DNA of 64,000 nucleotides from CATOSP01 sp965216155 (GTDB lineage Bacteria; Chloroflexota; Dehalococcoidia; Lucifugimonadales; UBA3495). Location: NCBI GenBank assembly GCA_965216155.1, contig CBDCFD010000006.1:310001-374000 (forward strand), in the 5' to 3' direction. Shown piece by piece: positions 1 to 7,749 of the stretch. Each line of letters starts with the position of its first letter. Positions within the stretch are counted from its first letter, which is position 1. The translations under genes were made by a program, and so were the position numbers. A model generated the notes under the pieces. It saw only the letters and a list, made by a program, of their open reading frames with translations, did no database searches and was not told where the DNA came from.

Positions 1-201
1 AAACGCGAGGTCCCCCGTTCCGGTGGCGATGTCCAGGGCTGTCCCGGTCAGCCCTCTAGCTGTGAACCGCGCCGCCTTCTGTTTCCAGCGATGGTGTAGA
101 CCTCCGGTCATTAAGGTGTTCATCAGGTCGTAGCGGCCGGATATGCGGGCGAACATGTCCGCCACGTAGCGTTGTTTCGCGCTTCCCGTCAGTCCTGCCA
201 T
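1..201 (-). CDS. menG: Demethylmenaquinone methyltransferase (MenG/UbiE), 5' part only
   Basis: The first 67 codons of a gene that runs off the left edge of the window. It starts with ATG at 201. The visible protein has the UbiE/MenG N-terminus: YVADMFARISGRYDLMN, the segment TGGLHHRWK, and the SAM-binding motif I ALDIATGTGDLAF near residues 54-66. The enzyme methylates the demethylmenaquinone ring in the last step of quinone synthesis, at the cytoplasmic membrane surface. It lies 44 bp downstream of ubiX on the same strand, so the four quinone genes probably form one transcript. The family call is firm; the choice of menaquinone over ubiquinone rests on the likely phylum and on the lack of other ubiquinone genes here. 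Confidence 0.9.
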   Translation of the reverse strand, partial: MAGLTGSAKQRYVADMFARISGRYDLMNTLMTGGLHHRWKQKAARFTARGLTGTALDIATGTGDLAF

Positions 202-245
202 GGACTAAGCCCGCGGGGATGGGGCCCGGTTGCAGGGAGTTGGCA

Positions 246-833
246 TCAGTCAGCCCTATCCCGGTACTGCAAGTCCTGGGGGAGCATGTCGTCGATACCC
301 AGCGCGACCAGAATCCTTCCAACCACGAATTCGACAATATCCGCTACCGACTGGGGTTTCAAGTAAAACGCAGGCTCCGGAGGAAGTATCACCGCGCCTA
401 TCCTCGAGAGAGTCAACATGTTTTCCAAGTGTATGCTGTGCAGGGGTGTTTCCCTAGGGACAATCACCAGCCGCCGGCGCTCTTTAAGGCAGACATCTGC
501 AGCGCGGGTCAACAAGTTGCCGGAGATGCCGTGAGCTATGGACGCGATGCTGTTCATGCTGCATGGGACCACCACCATGCCGGCAGTAGGGTAGGTGCCG
601 CTTGCGATTGGCGCCCGCAAGTCGTTTAAAGGATGAAACGTGAAATGGGGGTCTTCTTGCCATGCGCTCAGGGTCTCGTTGAAGGACAGTCCTAGCTCCT
701 CCTGCCAGACCATCCTGGCGGCGTTGGAGCACACCACTTGGGTTGGCACCCGACGCTGAAGTAACTCATCCACCGTCCTGTGGGCAAGCACCGAGCCGCT
801 GGCGCCCGAGATTCCTACAACTACGGGATTCAT
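246..833 (-). CDS. ubiX: UbiX-type flavin prenyltransferase
   Basis: A 195-residue protein of normal UbiX length. The N-terminus VVVGISGASGSVLAHRTVDE is the FMN-binding Rossmann start of the family, and VVVPCSMNSIASIAHGISGN is the conserved P-C-S/T-M segment. UbiX prenylates FMN to make prenyl-FMN, the cofactor of UbiD-type decarboxylases, which fits the ubiD gene three genes upstream. In organisms using the futalosine route the same pair is called MqnL/MqnM and decarboxylates a prenylated dihydroxynaphthoate; that pathway assignment is inferred from the neighbours. ATG at 833 gives the family-typical start, with only a weak ribosome-binding site. Confidence 0.92.
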   Translation of the reverse strand: MNPVVVGISGASGSVLAHRTVDELLQRRVPTQVVCSNAARMVWQEELGLSFNETLSAWQEDPHFTFHPLNDLRAPIASGTYPTAGMVVVPCSMNSIASIAHGISGNLLTRAADVCLKERRRLVIVPRETPLHSIHLENMLTLSRIGAVILPPEPAFYLKPQSVADIVEFVVGRILVALGIDDMLPQDLQYRDRAD

Positions 834-887
834 AGGATCTCGGTGTCCCGTCTTCCAAGGAAAGTGTTATTCATAACGTTCACGCTG

Positions 888-1766
888 TTAAATCACCAAC
901 GCGAGGACCGTGAAGACCAGATGAATCATTGACACGGAGCTATTGAACTTGAAGAAGGGCGCGTGAAGTTTGGAAAGGTCGTCCTCCTTCAGGAAGCCGT
1001 TCTCCACGACCAGCAGGGCTACGGCGAATCCCCAGCCGATGTAGTAGTAGTAGTTCAGCTCTAACCAGAGTCCCAGTGCCAGAAGGGAAACGGCGGACAG
1101 GAAGTGCAAGAACCTGGTGATGTTGAAGGCCGCTCCTATTCCGAATCTCCGGGGGATGGAGTTGATGCCGTAGTCTCGATCAAAGTCATAATCGCTGCAG
1201 GAATAGAGGATATCGAATCCCCCTGCCCAGGTGGCTACCGCGAAGGCCAAGAGCACCGCCTGGGGTTCCAGCGTACCAGTGACCGCTACCCATGCGCCCA
1301 CCGGTGCGATTGCCAGACCCCAGCCCAGGCACAGGTTGCAGGCCCAGGTGTAGTACTTGGCATAGGAGTAGAGGACGACGTAGGCCGCCGCAACCGGCGC
1401 CAGGATGAGGGTAAGCGTGTTCAACTGCCATGCAGCGTAAATAAAGACCGCCGCCGACACGACCATCATCCCCATGACTTCCCTAGGGGAAAGTAGGCCC
1501 TGGGGAAGGTGCCGGTTGGCTGTGCGGGGATTGGCCGCGTCCTCTTTGCGGTGGATCAGGCGATTGGCTGACATTGCCAGCGTGCGGGCCCCGGCCATGG
1601 CCACTGTTATCCAAATGAACGTATTCCATGTGGGCCAACCATCGGCGGCCAGTACCATGCCCATGTAGGCGAAGGGCAGGGCGTACAACGATTCCCATAC
1701 CCGGACCGCACCCAGGTACATTGGGATCTTGGCCAGTGGGTTTTTAGGTGTGGCTAAAGCGCTCAT
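888..1766 (-). CDS. UbiA-family prenyltransferase (MqnP-like) with an altered first Asp motif
   Basis: A 292-residue polytopic membrane protein of the UbiA superfamily, which transfers a polyprenyl chain to an aromatic ring. The second Asp-rich motif is intact (DYDFDRDYGINSIPRRFG, about residues 190-207). The first motif reads ANRLIHRKEDAANPRT near residues 67-82. The family usually has NRxxDxxxDxxNxRT, so the first metal-binding Asp is His here (codon CAC, one base from GAC). The rest of the protein is well conserved and full length, so the change is either tolerated or recent. Placed between ubiD and ubiX (24 and 54 bp gaps), it is most likely the prenyltransferase of the menaquinone route, MqnP in the futalosine pathway. 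Confidence 0.88.
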   Translation of the reverse strand: MSALATPKNPLAKIPMYLGAVRVWESLYALPFAYMGMVLAADGWPTWNTFIWITVAMAGARTLAMSANRLIHRKEDAANPRTANRHLPQGLLSPREVMGMMVVSAAVFIYAAWQLNTLTLILAPVAAAYVVLYSYAKYYTWACNLCLGWGLAIAPVGAWVAVTGTLEPQAVLLAFAVATWAGGFDILYSCSDYDFDRDYGINSIPRRFGIGAAFNITRFLHFLSAVSLLALGLWLELNYYYYIGWGFAVALLVVENGFLKEDDLSKLHAPFFKFNSSVSMIHLVFTVLALVI

Positions 1767-1790
1767 GGACGATTCACACTAACTTCCGAT

Positions 1791-3269
1791 CTAGCCGCCG
1801 ATACCGGATTCCTTTGTGATGCCGTACTGTTGCCATTTTTGGTCCACTAGCTCTTTGATCACGTCTGACATGACGATCTCCGGAGGCCACTCTCGTGTCC
1901 GGCCTTCTCCGGGACCCTTGTGGGTTGCGTCGATGCCAACCTTGCCTCCGAACCTGGGAGTCGCCGTAGCGTGGTCCAGGTCGTCCAATGGTCCGGTCGT
2001 GATTACGATGTCCCTCGCGGCGTCCAGGTTGTTGGCCACCCGCCAGGTGACCTCCGCCGGGTCCTGGACGTTTACGAAGTGGTCAACTACGATGATGATC
2101 TTGGCCAGGCTCATAAGACCCAGGCCCCATAGCCCGTGCATGACCTTTCGTGCCTGCCCTGGATATTCCTTCTTGATGGACACGATCACCAGATTGTGGA
2201 AAATCCCCTCCGCGGGCATGTTGATGTCCACCACTTCGGGGAGAATTGTCCGGATGGCGGGCATGAATAGCCGCTCGGTCACTTTGCCCATCCAGTAGTC
2301 TTCCATGGGAGGACGCCCCACTACGATGGTGGGGTAGATGGGTTCGCGGCGGCGGGTGATACAGGTGACGTGAAACACCGGGTACTCCTCCTCCATAGAG
2401 TAATAGCCGGTGTGGTCGCCAAAAGGACCCTCGACCCGCTCCTCTCCGGGGACCACGTAGCCTTCTAACACGATCTCTGCATGGGCGGGGACCAGAAGGT
2501 CGCAGGTTTTGGCCTTCACCAGATCCACGGCTTCCTTTCTCAGGAATCCCGCAACGGTCATTTCGTCTATGTCAGGAGGCAGGGGAGCGGAGCCGGTCCA
2601 GATGCTCGCAGGGTCTCCGCCCAAAGCGACCGCCACGTCGAGCCGGGCCATACCCTGTTCCCGGCCAACACGGTAATGGTGAGCCCCCACTTTGTGAGTT
2701 TGCCAATGCATTCCGGTGGTCCGGGGATCGTACACCTGTAGCCGGTAGGTGCCGTAGTTTTGCACCCCGGTCTCAGGGTCTTTGCTGATCACCAGGGGCA
2801 GAGTGATGTAACGACCGCCGTCCAGAGGCCAGCATTTAAGGATGGGGAGCTGGGTGAGGTCTACATCTTCGCCCTCGAGGACCACTTCCTGGCATGGTGC
2901 GCGGCGCACGGTCCTGGGGCTAAAGGAACCGAGGTTCAGTATCTGCCCCAGGGTCCGGAGTTTGTTGAGAATTCCCTCCGGCGGTCCTTGGACCAGGCCC
3001 AAAAGCTCCCTGAACCGGTCGCCCAGCTCGTCGAGATTGTCCACTCCCAGAGCCCAACCCATGCGGCGCGCCGAACCGAAGATGTTGATCAGGACTGGCA
3101 TTTCATAGCCCGCAACATCCTCGAACAATAGGGCGGGTCCCCCGCTCTTGAACACGCGGTGGGCGATCTCAGTGATCTCGAGTTCACTGCTGACCTGAGT
3201 CTTGACGCGGGTAAGGTCGCCCTTCTCTTCCAGGAAGGCCATGAACTCTCTTAGGTCTTTGAAACTCAT
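1791..3269 (-). CDS. ubiD: UbiD-family prenyl-FMN-dependent decarboxylase
   Basis: A 492-residue UbiD-family protein. An in-frame extension upstream exists, but ATG at 3269 has GAGG seven bases upstream and begins MSFKDLREFMAFLEEKGDL, the normal family N-terminus. Family landmarks are GPFGDHTGYYSMEEEYPVFH and the following VVGRPPMEDYWMGK. The enzyme reversibly decarboxylates aromatic or unsaturated acids using prenyl-FMN supplied by UbiX. With the UbiA-type and MenG genes directly downstream it most likely acts in late menaquinone synthesis (MqnL role). This is inferred from position, because UbiD paralogues with catabolic substrates look similar. Confidence 0.92.
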   Translation of the reverse strand: MSFKDLREFMAFLEEKGDLTRVKTQVSSELEITEIAHRVFKSGGPALLFEDVAGYEMPVLINIFGSARRMGWALGVDNLDELGDRFRELLGLVQGPPEGILNKLRTLGQILNLGSFSPRTVRRAPCQEVVLEGEDVDLTQLPILKCWPLDGGRYITLPLVISKDPETGVQNYGTYRLQVYDPRTTGMHWQTHKVGAHHYRVGREQGMARLDVAVALGGDPASIWTGSAPLPPDIDEMTVAGFLRKEAVDLVKAKTCDLLVPAHAEIVLEGYVVPGEERVEGPFGDHTGYYSMEEEYPVFHVTCITRRREPIYPTIVVGRPPMEDYWMGKVTERLFMPAIRTILPEVVDINMPAEGIFHNLVIVSIKKEYPGQARKVMHGLWGLGLMSLAKIIIVVDHFVNVQDPAEVTWRVANNLDAARDIVITTGPLDDLDHATATPRFGGKVGIDATHKGPGEGRTREWPPEIVMSDVIKELVDQKWQQYGITKESGIGG

Positions 3270-3527
3270 GCTATTGCCTCGATGTCTGCTGACAGAGAGT
3301 AGCCTCGTCGCAAGTGGAGATAGGGCAGAGTACTGAGACAAGGGTGGATGGACGTGAGGATATCAACAGAGGGTCCGGAGGACGAGAGTTCTTCAGCATC
3401 GAAATGCGGGCGAAGACAAAGGAGAACAGCTCGCATGACCCCCTGAATGTGACCGCCCGGGCGTTGCGCCTACACACGGAGGATTGGCCCGGGCCAGCCC
3501 TCCGTGTTTTTCGGGACTTGAGTGGTG

Positions 3528-3854
3528 CTAGAAGCTGGACGACTCGTTCCGCATCTTACTGAAGCAGTCGCTGCAGTAAACCGGACGGTCCCCCCTGGGC
3601 CGGAACGGCACCATGGCGTCGGAGCCGCACTCGGCGCAGACTATTGGATACATTTCACGCGGCTGGTCCTGGTACATGCCGCCACCACCTCCACCCCCGC
3701 CGCGCTGCTCTGTCCGGCGTACAGCTCTGCAACTCCGGCAGCGCTTGGGCTCGTTGGAGAACCCGCGTGCGGCGAAAAACTCCTGCTCACCAGCGGTGAA
3801 TATAAATTCTCCCCCACACTCCACGCATATCAGGGTACGGTCCGACAATGCCAC
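3528..3854 (-). CDS. Double zinc-ribbon protein with polyglycine linker
   Basis: A 108-residue protein with two zinc-ribbon units. The first is CVECGGEF near residues 10-17 with KRCRSCRAVRR near 37-47. The second is CAECGSD near residues 73-79 with VYCSDCFSKMR near 92-102. A run of eight glycines links them. Such proteins are common in Chloroflexota; their function is not established, and nucleic-acid binding or redox roles are both possible. It is a single gene on the minus strand with its own good promoter at 3972-3999. The gap of 258 bp to ubiD suggests separate transcription. I can assign the fold but not the role. Confidence 0.8.
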   Translation of the reverse strand: MALSDRTLICVECGGEFIFTAGEQEFFAARGFSNEPKRCRSCRAVRRTEQRGGGGGGGGMYQDQPREMYPIVCAECGSDAMVPFRPRGDRPVYCSDCFSKMRNESSSF

Positions 3855-3971
3855 TGGTTGCCTCCTAGTTGTCGCTGATGCTTTGTTCGGCCCAGTAGGT
3901 CAACCAACGCCGTGCGCGAGGCCCAAGGGAGAGTAGCAGCCTGGGATAACCTAACTAGCGCCTCGCCAGCT

Positions 3972-3999
3972 ATTATAGCGTCTGTCTAAGGAAATTCAA
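3972..3999 (-). promoter_or_regulatory. Sigma-70-type promoter for the zinc-ribbon gene
   Basis: On the minus strand, TTGAAT (3994-3999) is followed after 16 bases by a perfect TATAAT (3972-3977). It lies about 118 bp upstream of the ATG at 3854 and faces that gene. Confidence 0.6.
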
Positions 4000-4116
4000 C
4001 CTAAAGAATCCAATGTTAAGTCACGAAAACATACTAAATCGACCACATTTTGTCATATCGCTGATAACAAACCGTTAACATTTGACCCACACTGAGGAAA
4101 TGCCGACTGGTGGTTT

Positions 4117-5268
4117 TTACTGAGTGTCCCCGGCGTCTGGCGGCCCAGGGGCCTGGGTCCCAGCGGGAATCTCCGACACCAGGAAGCAGGATGAAGCCTT
4201 GAAGACCGCCCAAAGCCTCTGGCCGGGGACTATATTCATCTCGGCCAGCGCCCGCCCTGTGATGTGACAACGCAGTTCTGTCCCGCAGTCCAACGTGACT
4301 TCGTAGCCGGGTGGGCGCAACTCAACACTGACTACGGTCCCCTGGAGGCGGTTCCTGGCGGATGACGCCTCGGGCTCGCGGCTTGCCACTATGATGTCCG
4401 ATGAGCGAACCCCCACAGTGACCGGCTCCGGGCCGTGACAGGCCTCTCCCTGGCTGGCGGAAATGTCTCGTAGCGGGACCTCCAGGCTAATTCCGCCGCC
4501 TTCGCAGACCATGGTACCGTCCCTGGAGTTCCGCGCCGACACCGTGAGGCGGAGCAGATTCTCGACTCCCACGAGCCTGGCGACTTCACCCTGCCCTGGT
4601 TGACCTAGTACGTCCAACGGAAGGCCCGTGGCGGTGACCTTGCCGCCCTCGAGGACCTGCACCGCATCTCCGAGGGCCAACGCTTCTTCCCGGTCGTGAG
4701 TCACCAGGAGCACCGGGACCGGCGATTCCGCCAGCATCGACCTGAGTTCCCGGCGCAGTGCACGGCGAAGCTCTGAGTCCAGAGACGAGAACGGCTCGTC
4801 CAATAGCAGCAGGCTTGGCGCCGAAGCCAGCGCCCGGGCGAGCCCAACCCGTTGCTGCTCCCCGCCGGAGAGTTCCCAGGTGCGACGCGTCTCCAGACCT
4901 TCAAGACGCAGGTCTGAAATCAACTTGCGGACTCGCGGCTCTGTGCCACGCCTCTGACTCCGTGGGAGGCTGTAGGCTATGTTTTGGACCACATTGAGAT
5001 GGGGAAATAGATGGGTCTGTTGAGTCAGGTAGCCCACCCGCCGGCGGTGGGGGGCCACCCATACGGAGCTGCTGTCGTCGAAGACCACCCGGCCCCCGAT
5101 TTCGATGTGACCCCTTTGTGGCCGTTCAAGCCCGGCAATGGACCGAAGCGTCGTGGTCTTGCCCGCTCCCGAAGGGCCGAATAGGACCAACACCTGTCCC
5201 GGTTCGATTTCCCAGGAGGCATCGAGGTTGAACCCGCTGCGGTGCAAGCTGACCCAACCGCGGCTCAT
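4117..5268 (-). CDS. modC: Molybdate ABC transporter ATPase ModC
   Basis: About 383 residues from ATG at 5268; an in-frame TTG at 5295 is the alternative. It contains Walker A GPSGAGKTTT, a Q-loop in GYLTQQTHLFPHL, the ABC signature LSGGEQQRVGLARAL, Walker B LLLLDEPFSSLD and the switch His in LLVTHDREEAL. The C-terminal part carries the TOBE/MOP-like domain typical of ModC (about residues 300-360). It energises uptake of molybdate or tungstate together with the permease immediately upstream and the lipoprotein before that. The order on the strand is modA-modB-modC with short gaps (6 and 43 bp), so it is an operon. The Mo supply could serve the molybdopterin enzyme encoded at 24559-26868; that link is inferred. 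Confidence 0.9.
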   Translation of the reverse strand: MSRGWVSLHRSGFNLDASWEIEPGQVLVLFGPSGAGKTTTLRSIAGLERPQRGHIEIGGRVVFDDSSSVWVAPHRRRVGYLTQQTHLFPHLNVVQNIAYSLPRSQRRGTEPRVRKLISDLRLEGLETRRTWELSGGEQQRVGLARALASAPSLLLLDEPFSSLDSELRRALRRELRSMLAESPVPVLLVTHDREEALALGDAVQVLEGGKVTATGLPLDVLGQPGQGEVARLVGVENLLRLTVSARNSRDGTMVCEGGGISLEVPLRDISASQGEACHGPEPVTVGVRSSDIIVASREPEASSARNRLQGTVVSVELRPPGYEVTLDCGTELRCHITGRALAEMNIVPGQRLWAVFKASSCFLVSEIPAGTQAPGPPDAGDTQ

Positions 5269-5311
5269 GGCCCTGCCTGTCCACGGCCCGGCCAAATCAG
5301 CCCTGACCTAG

Positions 5312-6139
5312 TCACGACCGGCTTTGCCAGGACCGCCTCGAAGCCAGACCCAGGCCAGTCAGGATGCAAACCGCCACTACAAGCAATAACACCGAAAGGG
5401 CGAGCGCCAGGTCGAGGCTGGTCTCGATAGCGGTCATAATCGCCAGGGGCATGGTCTGGGTTTCTCCCATCAGATTCCCGGCAAACATGATCGTAGCCCC
5501 GAACTCTGAGAGGGCGCGAGCCCAGGCCAGGGCTATGCCGGTCACGATGGACGGACCCGCCAGGGGGAGTGTGAGCCGCCAGAATGTGCTCCAGGGTGAA
5601 ACGCCCAGGGTCTGCGAGATATCCTCATATTCGCGCAAGACTGACTGAAATCCCAATTTGGCGGACCGGATATAGAAAGGCGCAGCCACGAATAGCTGGG
5701 CGAATATGACGGCGGCCGATGTGAACGGAAGGGAGATGCCTACGGCTTCCAACGAAGGGCCCAGCACCCCGTTCCTCCCGAAGGCCATCAGCATTGCCAC
5801 TCCCGCTACCACGGGAGGGAGCACGATGGGAAGCTCGACCAGGCTGTCCAGCACCCGGAGCAGGGGTGACTTGCCCCGTGCCAACACGTATGCAAAGGGT
5901 GTGCCCGCCACCAGTATAATTGCCATACAAGCGAGGCTGGTAAGCACTGAAAGCCGCAGAGCCGTAATGGCGACGCCGCTGGTGAGACTTGCCAACAAGC
6001 CGTCTTGCTGGGCCGCCCTGAGCAGCAGCGCCGCCACAGGTATCCCGACGAACAGAACGCAGACGATAGTTGAGACCGCCCCGGCCGCTCCAAGCCCGGG
6101 ATTTCCGATCCTGATCGTTGTCCTGGATGGAGACGCCAA
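5312..6139 (-). CDS. modB: Molybdate ABC transporter permease ModB
   Basis: A 275-residue integral membrane protein with several hydrophobic segments. The EAA-like permease loop is visible as PWSTFWRLTLPLAGPSIVTG, followed by ALAWARALSEFGATIMFAG, which is characteristic of ModB/CysT permeases. The best start is TTG at 6139, six bases after the modA stop, indicating translational coupling. It forms the membrane channel of the ModABC importer. Confidence 0.9.
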   Translation of the reverse strand: MASPSRTTIRIGNPGLGAAGAVSTIVCVLFVGIPVAALLLRAAQQDGLLASLTSGVAITALRLSVLTSLACMAIILVAGTPFAYVLARGKSPLLRVLDSLVELPIVLPPVVAGVAMLMAFGRNGVLGPSLEAVGISLPFTSAAVIFAQLFVAAPFYIRSAKLGFQSVLREYEDISQTLGVSPWSTFWRLTLPLAGPSIVTGIALAWARALSEFGATIMFAGNLMGETQTMPLAIMTAIETSLDLALALSVLLLVVAVCILTGLGLASRRSWQSRS

Positions 6140-6144
6140 CGCGG

Positions 6145-6984
6145 TTAGCCTTCCAGCCCGGCACGGACGGTCCTTGAAGCTGCGGTTGGAGACCCGAACC
6201 CGTGTTTCCTGAGAATCAGTTGCCCCTGCTCAGAGAGCAGCAACTCGACGAACTCCGATGCGGTCCCGGCGTGTCCGGAGCCTATTATCGTCGCGACGGG
6301 GTAGACCGCGATAACGTTGGCGTCCCGTGGAATCGGTATCACCCTGACGCTGCTTGAGACTTCTTCGCCAGCAACGTCCGTGGCATAGACTATTCCGGCG
6401 TCTACCTCGTCCAGGGCTACTTTTTGTACCACGGCCCGAACGTTGGCCTCTTCTGAGACAATGTTACGCAGCACCCTTTCCTCGAAGCCGGGGCCGAAGG
6501 AAGGCCGCTGAGTTGCCAGGTTGCGGAGGGCGATGCGGGCGTACCTCCCGGCGGGGACCTCTCGTTGGGCAATCGCCAATTTCACTCCATCTCTTGCCAG
6601 GCCTTGGAGGTCGTTTACGGCCGCTTCCCTTCCCGTACTTTTGGCGGGGACGACTACAACTAGAGAGTTGGTGGCAAAGGGTGTGGGTTCGCTGGCGAGG
6701 ACTTCGGACTGCCGCGCCAGACCCATTTGCGTTTCGTCCGCCGATGCGAAGACGTGGGCCTTTGCCCCAAATTCCAGCTGAGTGCGAAGTCTCTGCGAAC
6801 CATCGAAGTTGAACCTGACCCGTACACTGGGGTGGGCGGATTCGAAGGCATGGCCGATGATTGGAAAGACCCCCGACAAGGAGGCCGCGGCGAACACGAC
6901 CAACTCCCCGGTGCCCCCGCCGCGCTGGCCGGGGGTGTCTCCGGGACTCGCCGAGCAGGCCGCAAATAGTAGAAGTGCTAACAA
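6145..6984 (-). CDS. modA: Molybdate-binding lipoprotein ModA (start uncertain)
   Basis: A periplasmic-type binding protein for molybdate or tungstate. The hydrophobic stretch VAVLLALLLFAACS ends in a lipobox whose Cys would be lipidated and anchored outside the membrane. The mature part begins GELVVFAAASLSGVFPIIG, the typical ModA start, and later shows FASADETQMGLA and DAGIVYATDVAGEE. The reading frame stays open far upstream through the preceding gene, but that part is not ModA-like and was rejected. No ATG or GTG lies in a suitable place. TTG at 6984 is the only common start after the upstream stop and gives a very short signal peptide, so the true start may be a rare codon or be translationally coupled inside the end of the upstream gene. 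Confidence 0.85.
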   Translation of the reverse strand: MLALLLFAACSASPGDTPGQRGGGTGELVVFAAASLSGVFPIIGHAFESAHPSVRVRFNFDGSQRLRTQLEFGAKAHVFASADETQMGLARQSEVLASEPTPFATNSLVVVVPAKSTGREAAVNDLQGLARDGVKLAIAQREVPAGRYARIALRNLATQRPSFGPGFEERVLRNIVSEEANVRAVVQKVALDEVDAGIVYATDVAGEEVSSSVRVIPIPRDANVIAVYPVATIIGSGHAGTASEFVELLLSEQGQLILRKHGFGSPTAASRTVRAGLEG

Positions 6985-6998
6985 GACAGCGACCGGGG

Positions 6999-7643
6999 CT
7001 AGAGCAGACCGGCAGCGCGGCGCGAGACGAAGTCCGTCGCGCCGCGCTGCCGGTGCCTCTCCCCACTGAACCGCTCTACCCAGTAGGATAGGGGCAGGAG
7101 CGTGTCGGCGAAACCCGCGTCGAAACCCCGCCAGTTTCGGGCGTGCTCTTCCGACCGGAAGAGGTTCATGCCTTCTCAACGGGTTGGACGAGTTTCGGCC
7201 GCTCCGCCAACTTCCGAGTTGGTGTACCCGGTTATGGTGTTGGGGGAAGTGTACAAGACCTGGCCGTCCAGCATCTCGATGGCAATAGGCTCCCCGCAAT
7301 CGAGGCAGGGCGCGTCGATTCGTATAGTCTTGCCAGGGAACAACCAGCCAACGGCCAGCGACTCGAAGCCTCATTGTGCGGACCACTTCTGTTCCCCGTC
7401 GATGGTGATGCGGTATTGGGTGGGCAGGTTGTTGAATGGTGCAAACGACACAAGGTAATCGGTGCCGGGATGCACCCATGCCGGGTAACCCGTGTCGATC
7501 ACTTCATGCAATATCTGACGGCCCTCTTCCACGCTGGTACCCAACTCGGCGGCCAGTTCCGTGTAATGCGGGGCCTGACCGGTGGCAACGAAGCGCATCA
7601 TAATTGTGTGAAAAGCCTCGTCCAGGACTTCCAATTCTGCCAT
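6999..7643 (-). CDS. MerB-like (alkylmercury lyase family) selenoprotein with two in-frame UGA codons
   Basis: A 214-residue reading frame containing TGA at 7371-7373 (residue 91) and at 7176-7178 (residue 156), and ending at TAG 6999-7001. ATG at 7643 has GAGGAA six to seven bases upstream. The N-terminal part is a helical winged-helix region. The core reads KWSAQ-U-GFESLAVGWLFPG, then RIDAPCLDCGEPI, then TRPTR-U-EGMNLFRSEEHARNW. In E. coli MerB (about 212 residues) the catalytic residues are Cys96, Asp99 and Cys159. The two UGA codons fall on the two cysteines (spacing 65 against 63 residues), and Glu stands at the Asp99 position. Each UGA is followed by a SECIS-like hairpin. If both are read as Sec, this is a full-length protein. 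It is the first gene of the modABC operon, so a role in metal handling other than organomercury cleavage is possible. Confidence 0.85.
7009..7053. repeat. 17-bp perfect inverted repeat at the merB-like/modA junction
   Basis: Arms at 7009-7025 and 7037-7053 are perfect complements (CCGGCAGCGCGGCGCGA and its reverse), with an 11-nt loop. The hairpin overlaps the last codons of the MerB-like gene and the region where modA translation should begin. No T-run follows on the minus strand, so it does not look like a simple intrinsic terminator. It may attenuate or control modA expression. Confidence 0.6.
7146..7163 (-). promoter_or_regulatory. SECIS-like hairpin after UGA-2 of the MerB-like gene
   Basis: A perfect seven-pair stem CTCTTCC/GGAAGAG closes a GGTC loop, 20 nt after the UGA at 7176-7178 on the minus strand. 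The GGTC loop resembles the apical loop of the E. coli fdhF SECIS. It is the cleanest of the four candidates in this window. Confidence 0.7.
7344..7358 (-). promoter_or_regulatory. SECIS-like hairpin after UGA-1 of the MerB-like gene
   Basis: On the minus strand a six-pair stem CTGGCC/GGCTGG (two G-U pairs) closes a GTT loop. The loop G lies 19 nt after the UGA at 7371-7373. Bacterial SECIS elements sit in the coding region just after the UGA and carry a G in the apical loop. Confidence 0.65.
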
Positions 7644-7709
7644 CACTGTTCCTCATCTGGCCTCTACGGGAGGCGGGTAACGGTCGGATGAAACCGAGGA
7701 GCGATCACG

Positions 7710-7749
7710 AAGTGTAAAGGATACTTGCTAGAACATCAAGGAAAGTGTA
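7710..7749. promoter_or_regulatory. Possible operator: two AAGTGTA boxes
   Basis: AAGTGTA occurs at 7710-7716 and again at 7743-7749, inside the 101-bp divergent intergenic region. The second is part of a small palindrome, AAAGT-GT-ACTTT. Two such boxes between a regulator and its likely target operon fit an operator, but only by position. Confidence 0.3.

Noticed and set aside
6145..7479. One 444-residue frame including ModA and a long N-terminal extension
   Set aside because: The first about 165 residues are the out-of-frame image of the Sec MerB-like gene. Only the part from the lipoprotein signal onward looks like ModA.
7371..7646. A 91-residue gene ending at the first TGA
   Set aside because: The MerB-like family sequence continues in frame past this TGA and past the second one, and the TGAs fall on catalytic Cys positions with SECIS-like hairpins.
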